From contig CM032121.1 of the NCBI GenBank assembly GCA_018894105.1, forward strand, positions 32,096,230 to 32,160,229: a stretch of 64,000 bases of DNA, given 5' to 3'. This stretch comes from Jacaranda mimosifolia (lineage: Eukaryota > Streptophyta > Magnoliopsida > Lamiales > Bignoniaceae). Below, piece by piece: positions 35,536 to 45,420 of this stretch (position 1 is the stretch's first letter; every line of letters begins with the position of its first letter). The notes under the pieces are model-generated. The model was not told the origin of the DNA. It saw only the letters and a list, made by a program, of their open reading frames with translations, and ran no database searches. The position numbers were made by a program, and so were the translations under genes.

Positions 35536-36527
35536 TGATATGGGGAAGTAAGATGAGCCCAACAAGCCCAATAGAACCAGCCCAGACCCAAGAATACACT
35601 GGGTTAATTGACTAACAAAGGCTATCAGTCTTCTTTCAATCAACTAGTCTATGGTCGAAAGGCCCGTTGTTAGAGAGTCATCGCAACCCGATGAAGTTAT
35701 ACATTCGACCAAAATGGGCGGAGAGACTTACTGCTGGGGAGACATCTCGACCAAAATAGGTTGATCCGAAGAAGTCATGCATTCGATTAGAATGGGCCTG
35801 AGAAACTTACGGCCTAGGAGACTTCTTGACTAGAATAGGTTCGACCCGAAGAAGTCATATATTCGACTAGAGTGAGTGGAGAGACCCACAGCCGAGGAGA
35901 CATCTCGACTAGAATAGGTTGACCCGAAGAAGTCGTGCATTTAAACAGAGTAGGCAAAGAGACCCACGGCCAGGGAGACTTCTTGACCAAAATAGGTCAA
36001 CTTGCGTTATAGGAAGATTTCTCTCACCACCGATCGTTGTCGCATTAAATGAACTCAACCACCACTCTGCCACATTAAATACACTAACAGGTGGCTTGCC
36101 TCCACATTAAATGCGGAGATCTCCACCATATCCAAAAGGATGGATGGCGCGCCACCTGGAAGGAGGATTCCAAATAAGAAAAAGACTTAAAAACCCTCAT
36201 TTAAGGACGAAGGTCCCCCTGCAAGAGCAAGGGTAGCATGGACATTTTGATCTCCCACTTGGGACTATAAATATCTCATTGCAGCCGTGCTATGAGATAC
36301 GTTCACTATAAATTTGGCTATGGTTGTGCCGCTCTAAATTCTGATCAATTATACTGACTTCAGCGTTTGAGTGCCTTAGCCGAGGGCCTCCTTGGCTAAA
36401 CTTACGTGTGTTGCTTGGTTGCAGAACTCGACCCGCTCTCATCACCCCATTCATTTTCAACCAACTTCTTGGTCGACTAAAGTGGGCCTGGACCCAATTC
36501 TCCAGCTCTTAGACTTTAGCATCATCA
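35536..36527 (+). repeat. 3' LTR of the small element, 992 bp
   Basis: It matches the 5' LTR throughout, apart from about two extra copies of the 80-bp repeat (35684-35998). A TATA-like ACTATAAATATC lies near 36264. Confidence 0.9.
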
Positions 36528-37154
36528 GATATTATATAGAAATATTTAGTGGTTATATAATTTATATATGTACTTATTTTTTTGTATTTTCATAAATACA
36601 TATATTATTATCAAAAACTTATATATATATATATATAACACAATATTTTATTATTTATATTGGTGTTACATAAATTGTATGTTTTCATATTATAAGAATA
36701 TGCAAAAAATAAAATTTTATATTTGTGACCGTTTATTGACTGAAAAATACAGTCATTAATTAACAGTGACAGCATCAATGACCAAAAGAAAATTTGGTCA
36801 TAAATTAATGATTTAAAAATAATTATGTCATTAATTAATGATTGAATTAGTGATTGCTTTATACGGTCATTAATATTAGTGACCAAAAAAAGAGTTTGGT
36901 CACTAATTAGTGACCGAATTAGTGACTGTTTTGTGTGATCACTAATATTAGTGACTAAAAAAAGAGTTTTGTCACTAATTAGTGACCGCTTTTCTGTGGT
37001 TACTAATTCGGTCACTAATCAGTCACTAATTTTTTTAAAATATTATATTTAAATTGATCACTAATCGATTATTAAACGGTCACTAATCAATATCGGTTAC
37101 CAAAATTCAGTCACTAAAGCTCTTTTTTTTTTTTTGTAGTGACCCTTACTTTTA

Positions 37155-37460
37155 TTGTAGCCCTTTTTTTCTTTTGTAAGTTATATTATATTGCTCCTAG
37201 CTATTTGTGGCAATAATGGAGAAGGCTAAGTTGATGAGGAGATAGAAACAAAAGCCAAAAAAGAATTAATAAGTGCTCATATATTTTTTTAATTATTGTG
37301 GCTCAAACATATGATTAATTTTTGTCCAAAAATTACTTTTATTAAACCATAAATAAATGATAATATGAAAATTATTATTAATAATATATCAATAAGTCAC
37401 TAATTTTTATTTTGTCACTATTAGTTTTTTAAATAATAATAATTTTCTTCTATTATAATA
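37155..37460. other. AT-rich flank between MULE and solo LTR
   Basis: No gene is seen. GTCACTAATTTTTA and TTTTGTCACTATTAG near 37395-37430 look like CACTA subterminal words, and similar words continue after the solo LTR (40730-41003). Confidence 0.5.
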
Positions 37461-40400
37461 TGTAGCGCCCCATCCGAGAGGTGCTTGCTTCGAATCGAGG
37501 TACTACTCCAATCGAATTTGTTTTTTTTTTTTTTTCAAAACCAATTACACCTTACACCCTACACTCCAAAATTCTCAACCCAAGGAATTTCATAATTTAA
37601 AATTCAAGCTAGTCAGATTGAAAATGACAAGCAAAACTCAAGTTCTCATAACAAGTCACAGTTTCTCAAAGGCCCATAATTTAACTTATATATATAAATA
37701 TATATACACATCATTCAACAAGGACTCTAACCTATCACACTTCGTAGTAGAAAAGATACTAACTTAACCTATGCCCCTTTACATTACAACTATAACATCT
37801 CGCATCCTTACTGTTATAGATGTCGTAATAACAATATTTACACTATACCAAAAATTAGCCCAAGCTCAGGATTCCTTCTACTCTTCAATCTAGCCAAAGA
37901 ATAAAAGGAACAACACAAAGAGGGTTAGTCCGAATGACTCAGTGAGGCAAGCATTTGCATGAATAGGAAGAATCAGAATGAAATGGAATACAATATACAA
38001 GCATGAAAAGAACATTCGTTCTGAATTCAAATAACTAAAATACAAGTTACGATATCTTGGTATTGTAGATTTGAAGGAGTTTACGAAATCTAAGAACTAA
38101 AACCAGAAACTAGTATTTCTTGTACAACACTTTAAAGAGCTAATTCAATGCCATCCCATACCGGCGAAGAGTCATTTTACATTTAAATAAATTTCATAGA
38201 AAATTTCAGAACTCATAGACATGATTAGATTTAATGAAACTCGGTGAACAAATTATTTCATGAAATATTCAGATTTCAAAATCCAAGATTTTGATCAATT
38301 TTATAAAACATACTAGACAAAAACATTTTATAAAACCAATGGTATAAGCATATTTTATATGTACGACTATGTAACAGACTTCCCCTTTATGTTTCCTGAT
38401 TATGTATAAACGATTCGACCGTAAAACGGCCTTCCCCCTTGTACCTCCTTGATACTATATAAATAATACGGCTGTGAAATGGCTTGCCCCCTTATATCGC
38501 CTCGACACTTGTATAAATGATACGACCATGTAACGGCCTGCCCTCTTATATCGCCTTGATCCAACCGTAAAACGGCCTACCCCTTGTATCGCCTCGGCGA
38601 GTAGCCAACTCGCCAAACCGCTGCAGCACGAATTAGAGTCAATCCTCGCCGATCAAGCCTTTCCTGAAGGCAAGATCTCAACCACATAAACCGGTAACAC
38701 CGATCCTCTCCGATCAAGCTTTAGGCAATAGTCAACCTCTGACTGCCCAAAGTCAAGATTGTAAACCAAGTTAGCCAAAGTAACTGTTTTATCAGCGATA
38801 CAATGATACAAGTTTGAATTGCTAATCCAAACATTCCGTTGGGATTGGCACTAGGCCCAAATAGATTTTTCGTATAAGTATCTACGGATAATTTCAAAAT
38901 CAAGTATACCTACCAGACCAGGCTAAACAACTAAAATACAAAATGATTTCAAGTATGCTGACAAGGCCACGGATTGTACTAAACAATATCAAAGGCAAGA
39001 ATCAATGAAACAAACCCTACAGAGGTTTATGAAACAAGTAACAAGTAACAAATAACAAACAAGATCTCAAAAAATTCACAAATTTCGATAAATAGGAACA
39101 GATATAACACAGAAACATGATTAACCCTCATAGGGATTTTTCCACAAGAACAGATAGAATCAAGGCTAGAATGGCATAGCCTTACCTTATTAGCCTCAGA
39201 TATGCTATCACCGCCTACTGGTCCACGGGACCCACTTCTTCGTCACCTAATCCAAAAGAATAGGTCCATGTCAAGATCCTCATTCGACCCTATTAATTAC
39301 AGTTATAATATCAATAATCTAAAATCGACAGCTATTCGTCTAATATGGCATTTTTAAGGTCCGATCAGTACTATCATTATGGTATAGCTAATTATGCTGT
39401 TAATACGAGAATATTTATGGGGTTTATTTGGTACTCACAAAAGGCATAGTTAGGTCCTTATTTATATAATGGACCTCATCTCATTATCATAATTAGAACA
39501 ACAGTCCAACTATCTTAATTAGCCCAATTATTGTTACTTAAGTCTCAATTTCACAAGATTAGGGTTTTAATCGCTTAATTAACTTAATTAACCCAAGATT
39601 ATCACATGATAATACAAATCCGTGCTTACTAAACTTACAATAGTACATGCATGTTTCGAATCTTGGTCCCATATCAGATTTCATTTCGGTATGTATCATA
39701 ATACAATATTTATGAGATAAAATGGTATAACATATATGTATATATGTGTGTGTGTGTGTGTGAAATCCTCAATCCAACTCTTTTACCAAAAATCTAACTA
39801 TCGAAACTTCGAAATTTCAAATTGAGAACACCACAACGATCACCGCAACGAGGTAAAGATTCCGTCCGAAAGTTGTCGAAGCATCATTGTGCACAGTCGC
39901 CGAAAATGGGCAACACAACCACCGTTCGATTCCTTTCAGCTCAATAGACACAACCCCCATATCAATTTTACCAAACGCAGTCAGATTACAGCTCAATTGC
40001 CGCCTGAAACTCACTGCGCCACCACTCACCACCGCACGATTTTAGGTCGATTCCTTTTCCTTCGCCACACCAAATTGGAATCCAAGGGTACCAAAATGAT
40101 CCTCAAGCTGAGCACTACGAAACCCACTGCTCACATTCCAGCTTCAATCACCGAAGGTTGGAGACCCATCACCGCCGACGGGAGCTTACTTTGAGCTTTA
40201 TTTTTTCGGCTTCTTGCTGGAGAAGGTGACCTATCTGTGATATGGTTGAGGTCCTGGGAATGAGAAGAAGAGATTGGGCAGGTTGGTTTATGGTTTCGGG
40301 GCGTCGGAAGAGGAGTTCGCCGGTGAGGGGGAGAGAGGTGTAAACAATGAAGAGAAAGGAAGAATGGGGGAGGAAAATGGAAATTGGACTATTTATAGGG

Positions 40401-40720
40401 AACTTTCAGATATTCAAATTCAACCCCCAAATCTTTATTCCAGTTTTCAATCGAGTCGTCCAAGATTTAAAACTCTTCACTTGGGCCCTAAATTTAGTTA
40501 GTGCCTTATTTTAACCCCTTTGACCCAAAATAATTCTATTTTGACCCACAAAGTTTCAAGACTCTTAAAAATTAAGTTTTCTCAAATTTCAAATCAATCC
40601 CAAAACTTTTGAAATTCTTACAATCAAGTCCTTTTTATTATTTTTTTTTTCAAGCCTCAAAATTTGAAACTTGATATTTTAATTTTCAATACTTATTTTC
40701 TAAAACTTAGGGGTGTTACA
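37461..40720 (-). repeat. Solo LTR (3.26 kb) with TAATA target duplication
   Basis: It starts TGTAGCGCCCC and ends GGGGTGTTACA, with TAATA at 37456-37460 and 40721-40725. It belongs to the same superfamily as LTR-A/B and the 25287 LTR, but is clearly diverged. It has a roughly 60-bp minisatellite at about 38345-38600 (GACCGTAAAACGGCCT word), a (TG)n run at 39745-39762 and a GC-rich block at about 39880-40350. The plus frame at 39889-40194 lies in that block and is judged non-coding. Confidence 0.88.
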
Positions 40721-40725
40721 TAATA

Positions 40726-43182
40726 TGACTTAGTAGTGACAAAAATAAACATTCAAATTGTCACCAATGTCAACAATTTGTCAATTTGTAGTACGTACCT
40801 ATAGCGATAATCTAGCGACAACAAAAATCTTATCATAAATTATTGTCAATAGTTACTTAAATATTATTTTTAATATTATTAAGCTTGTAAAATTCATAGG
40901 TGATAAAATAAAATCTTTTATCATTTCATATATTATTAATGATGATAATTTTTATATTATCACTATTTTATTGCCAATTTTCCTTCTTTTTTTTTAAGTA
41001 GTGTTCCAAATGGAGAGAACAAAGGTGCTAGAAAGCAAAGATTATGCTTTTGTTTTATTTTCAAATACTGATTTTTATTAGATGATTAACTTAGCGCTTA
41101 TTAATCATATTGTCTAATTAAGTCACTAAATAATCTCGAATAATCAAAGAAGGTAGTTAATTAAAAATACATAATCTATCTGTGGATTTGTTTCCATCTT
41201 CATGTTTTCAAGAAGAATTAGATACTTTTCCTCTCCAATTTAAGTTTTTATTTGTTAAGTAAAGGTTGTCATTTTTTATTAAATTCTAAATTTTCTAAAT
41301 TTATATTTGTCTCTAAAATTGTCGATGGAAAAAACATATTAATTACCTAATTAACTTACTATAAAAATACAAAATAATGAAGGTATTGATTAAGTATTAT
41401 CATAATCAACAAATGGAGTTGTTTCCATCTTTGAGTTATTCAAAAATCAATGTTCCCCCTGATCACACTTATACTTTTTTGCTATCAAGAAAAAGTCTGG
41501 CTCTTATAAATTTGCATATGTAGTTACTGATAAATCCCGGTGATTGCTATCTTCATCTCTATTGTTACTGATGAATGTACTTAACGAAAAAAGATTTAAT
41601 CAATGATATATTAATATAACAAATTATTTCATATTAGTTTTGCATATGCTAATGCTTTCCAGATCGAAATGTGGATTAAAATATTTGCAAGGTAATTATG
41701 AAATCTTTTATTATTAGTATTGTTGTTTTTGAAAACAATCAATTAAACCATTTGACATCAGGATTCAAATACTAGTTAGATGCAATAAATAATTTCGAAC
41801 TGGAATTAGAAAAGGGTTATTATCAAATTAAATAGACTGACACCCGAGACCTCATCAAGATCTCCACTTGAGTAAAACCTCCTTGGCATCATGAGCCAAT
41901 TCTTATAAGTTTAAAACTTAACACTTCTGGTGGAGGGGGGGAAAAATATTGTACATGATTCTCACGTGCAAATGCACTTTGATATTAAGTTTTTCTCAAT
42001 TCCAATTTTTTTGTTTATTTACGGGATAAATAACTTAAATTTAAGCAAGCAAAGAGAAAAATTAACAACAATATTGAAGATATCACACAAAAAATAGGGT
42101 GATTGGCATTGCACGCTAATATTTAATTTGCATCATTAGAAAAATTGTTTTCTTTGCAACCCCAACTCATTTTTTGTAAAATTTTCATAAGAAAATTCCA
42201 AACAGTAAGTATATTTTTATCCATTCAAATCATTTTTCTCTCAGTGAACCCTTTCCCATTCTCTCCGGCCATTTTTTTCAATTTTTTTCCTTTTGTTCAT
42301 CTTTGTTCTCCACCTACTCAGTCATTTTCCTTCATTTTGTACACTGATTTTCTTATTATTGATGTTAAAATATGTGATTTTGAACAAATTTATAGTTTGA
42401 TTACATAGTGATTTATCTTTAGAGGCAAAAAGCATTATGAACAGATTTAAAATCTTGTCTTTTGTTGTTGTTGCTGTAACATGCTTTCTGAAACACACAT
42501 TTAATATATTTTATGAGGATAGGCACTGAAATTTTTATTTACTTGGTGGGTGGTTAGTAGTCCACTTTATTGAATTCATTTTCTATTCATTGTTGTAAAG
42601 ACTTCTCTTAGCCTTTTATCGTTGACCAGAAAAGAGGGTCCATAATTGTTTGAACCAGGTTGCGGAGGAAAGAAAATTATTAAATAATTTTTATTGTTAT
42701 AAACAAGAAAACAACAAATTTGTAATTAAGGATTAGAAAAAGAATTTCTTATTAGTATTGACTATAATTATCATGAATTAATCAAGCATTTTCTTATATA
42801 ACAATTGATTAAGATTTATTTACTAATTAATTTGTCAATGGGTGGTAGGTTGCTTTATTTTTTAATTTATTGACAATATATTAATTTGTTTGAAGTTAAT
42901 AATTCTTTATTTACTGGAGTTGAACGTTGACGATGAATTGTCTGGATGGCAATTAAGAATTTAACAATATGCCTTCTGTTAGTACTAATTTCAATAGAAT
43001 ATTGATTTATATGTATGTTATTAATCTTAAATAAGGATTGTAATTTATTTCTAGAGAATTGCTTTTTTAGTTGAGAACAATACTTTTCTTATTAATGAAG
43101 ATCATGAAAGCACCTTATTTAGCATCAAGATGCATCATTCCAACTTATTCATGGATTTTAATGGAAGATTCTCCGTGGGTAG
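40726..43182. other. AT-rich intergenic DNA; possible CACTA-like end
   Basis: AGTGACAAAAATA and TAGCGACAAC words up to about 40850 and an AAGTAGTG terminus at 40996-41003 after a T run suggest the right end of another CACTA-like element, into which the solo LTR may have jumped; no left end was found. From 41004 to 43182 nothing recognisable is present. The 87-codon frame at 42145-42408 is low-complexity. Confidence 0.45.
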
Positions 43183-43948
43183 TGATACGCAATAGCCCAA
43201 CAAGCCCAGCCCATCATTACTTGATCTGGACAACACTGTGACATATGGCGGCCCAACCATAGATGGGCCCAACCAATGGACTGAGTTTTGACCAGCAAGA
43301 CCTTGCCCACCACATTGAGCATAGGCGTTCTCCTTGTTGACCAGATAATGGTCGACAAAACCAAAGTCATTCCTGGATCTCATTCGACTGCGATGAAGTT
43401 ACACCTTGTCGACTAGAGCCTGGGGGGCACCCTACAGAAGTACTCGCTTCGACCAGGGAGGTCGAACTGGGGCTATAGCCCCTCAGCCGCATTAAATGCT
43501 CTACCAGGCGACGTGGCCCCGAATTAATGGTGCATGCCACTACAGTGCTACCTTTTCTCAGTTGTGCCAGAATAGTACGCGCCACTTGAAATAGTACACA
43601 GATGGGAGAAATACCCTAAGGTGAGTACAACAATCCTTCATGCTTGACAAGGGCAACTCGAACTTATCAGGAACTTAGAGAATGCTATAAATACCCCATG
43701 TATTGCCTTTAGCGAGGTATGCCATTTTATATTTTATGCCCTCACTTGCTGCTCATTTCGATAGTCAATTCATACTGACTTGAGCATCGGAGTACCTTAG
43801 TCGATGGCACCTCAACTAGCCTGATATTTGTTGTTGATTGCAGAGGCTCGACCCCTAACACCCTAAGAAGCTCCACCTTCGACCACCTACTGGTCGATAT
43901 TATTGGATTTCAGCCCAATACACTAACGTACAATTTTCACCCTCATCA
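43183..43948 (+). repeat. 5' LTR of the Tat-like remnant, 766 bp
   Basis: TG...CA ends, a TATA-like GCTATAAATACCCC near 43684 and the word CATACTGACTTGAGCATCGG near 43771, which also occurs in similar form in the small element's LTRs (33620, 35536). Confidence 0.75.
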
Positions 43949-43990
43949 TTTGGCATTGTTTGTGGGAAATTTGAGTCTGCAATCGAGAAA

Positions 43991-44269
43991 ATGGTAAACA
44001 CTAGGCGAGCTACTTCGAAAAGAAAGGAGAACAGGAGGTGACAGACCCCTCCTCCTCGACCTCAACTAGAATCAGATTTTCCAGGGCCTAGCACCCAACC
44101 AGAGCAAATGGTAACCTTGACCATGCCTCAATTGATGCAACTTATCAGCGAATAGATATCCGCTCAAATCTCTGCCCAACTTTTAGCTGCCCTGAACCAG
44201 CACACTGCCCCACTTGGGCCAACAGATAGTGCTACACCTCAGCCTACTCAGTGTGAAGAGAGGGGTTGA
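43991..44269 (+). pseudogene. Gag N-terminus of the Tat-like remnant
   Basis: The frame opens MVNTRRATSKRKENRR, a start typical of Gypsy Tat-lineage gag proteins, then has a TGA, continues in frame through TQPEQMVTLTMPQLMQLISE, a TAG, and ISAQISAQLLAALNQH to a TGA at 44267-44269. The 93 codons have no frameshift, only two internal stops. The rest of gag, including any zinc knuckle, is absent. The same start in worse condition lies in the small element near 34480-34670, tying the two together. Confidence 0.7.
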
Positions 44270-44829
44270 CTGGATGCTCGGTGACCACCAAGTCGACGAT
44301 GATATCTCTCTCTAATTGAATAGAGTTGGTACCCGACAACAAAAGATCAACGTCTTTCCGACTGGATCAATTGAAGAAATTATAAAGGCAAGCAACCAGA
44401 AAAAGATGATACAGGGATACATTCTCAAAATTGGAGGCTATTGCAACACCCACAGAAGCTTAATCTACGAAGGAAAAATCCATGTAGTATGAGACTATAA
44501 AAGAATAAACCTTAAGAAGGAAGAAACTACTCATAGCATGCTAGCCTATTCTACAAAGATGGAGAACGTCTCTAATCTTAACAAACACGCCTCTCGAGGC
44601 ACATTAGATGATCTTCTAGAATAAATAGAAGGTTGTTGAGGCTCAAAAAATGATAGTTGTTTCTTTTGCTACTTTAATAAAGCAAGCTAACTTTCCTCTA
44701 TATACTTGTCTCCTTTTTCTACATAACTATAACTTGTAGGAACACATCACATGTGGCAAGACCCTTGAGGCATGTACTTCAATTGATACATCATAATAAA
44801 CTCGAGTCGACATCAGACTGACATCATCA

Positions 44830-45420
44830 TAGCATAAACCCACTATAAATCCCCTTAAAGGGTACATGGTAGCCTTACGTAAGTGGCGACACCTACATCT
44901 GAATGAATTTGGCATATATCCATTATACAATTCCCCCAAGAGTACACGATCATCGCGCTTAAGCCCATTGAAAATCTTGCTCGAAGGTAAGTGGCAGCAC
45001 TTTCAACTGAATGATTTTGGTATAAACCTACTATTCAGCTTCCCTAGGGAACAAATGGTCGCCACGCATAAGCCCATTGTAAATTCCCTCGAAGGTAATT
45101 GGTTGCACCCATAACTAAATGATTTTAGCATAAATCCATTTTTTGGCTCCCTAATATTATGTGGTCACCATGCGTAAGCCTGCTATAAATCCTTCTACAA
45201 AATAAATGACTGTAATTTCAAGCAAATTCCCTTGGCATAAACCCACTATTCAGCTCCCTTAAGATTACATGGTTGTCGTGCGTGAACCCACCGTAAATCC
45301 TCTCTGGAGCTAAGTGGTTGCACCTATAATTGAATTACCTTAACATAAATCCTCTATATGGCTCCCTTGGAAGTACATTATTGCTGCACATGAGGCTATT
45401 ATAAGGCCTCCTAAGGGGTG
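44830..45420. repeat. About 115-bp tandem repeats, about 5 copies
   Basis: Words such as AAGCCCATTGTAAATTCCCT, CGAAGGTAATTGG and GATTTTAGCATAAATCCA recur near 44840, 44960, 45070, 45175 and 45290. They lie in the non-coding interior of the Tat-like remnant. Confidence 0.8.

Larger units (their letters stand above)
33620..36527 (+). mobile_element. Small complete non-autonomous LTR retrotransposon (Tat/Gypsy-derived)
   Basis: LTRs at 33620-34437 and 35536-36527 start TGATATGGGGAAGTAAGA and end TTTAGCATCATCA, with a perfect GATAT target duplication (33615-33619 and 36528-36532). The primer site just after the left LTR reads TTTGGTGTTGTCTGTGGGAA; the tract before the right LTR is GTATGGAGGGACTC. 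The 1.1-kb interior keeps a decayed gag N-terminus (GTAAACACGAGG near 34482, with PEQ and TLAMLQLM pieces near 34600) like that at 43991, then only tandem repeats. It is a TRIM/LARD-like derivative needing helper enzymes. Confidence 0.9.
32759..37141. mobile_element. Non-autonomous CACTA (EnSpm) element with nested LTR element
   Basis: Left end CACTACATAAAAAGG, right end TTTTTTGTAGTG; the ends are CACTACA inverted repeats. Subterminal regions are full of GTGACC/GGTCACTAATT words in both orientations (32775-33000 and 36725-37110). Three-bp flanks are TCC and ACC (one mismatch). No transposase is encoded. Without its nested retrotransposon it is about 1.5 kb. The 134-codon minus frame at 36611-37015 is just the subterminal repeat read through. 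Confidence 0.82.
20006..37145. mobile_element. Mutator-like element (MULE), 17.1 kb with nested insertions
   Basis: The left end GGGTAAATTACGACTATCAC and the right end, read in reverse complement, GGGAAAATTATGGCAACCAC continue into the identical word AGGTTTGGCGTAATT: about 32 of 40 positions match. A 9-bp target duplication, TTACTTTTA, lies at 19997-20005 and 37146-37154. The right copy is separated from the terminal repeat by a CACTA element inserted three bases from the MULE tip. Nine-bp duplications are the signature of the Mutator superfamily. Removing the solo LTR and the CACTA leaves about 9.6 kb with two converging broken genes, mudrA (+) and a ULP-associated gene (-). With the transposase core gone it could only be mobilised in trans. 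Confidence 0.88.

Noticed and set aside
36611..37015. 134-codon minus ORF with internal amino-acid repeats
   Set aside because: The peptide repeat is only the CACTA subterminal GTCACTAAT repeat read through in one frame.
37332..37340. Another TTACTTTTA near the MULE right side
   Set aside because: Not adjacent to a MULE terminus; the copy at 37146 is exactly at the predicted position. Kept only as a caution.
39817..40194. ORFs of 71 and 101 codons in the second solo LTR
   Set aside because: Same reason: LTR GC-rich block, frames not conserved between LTRs.
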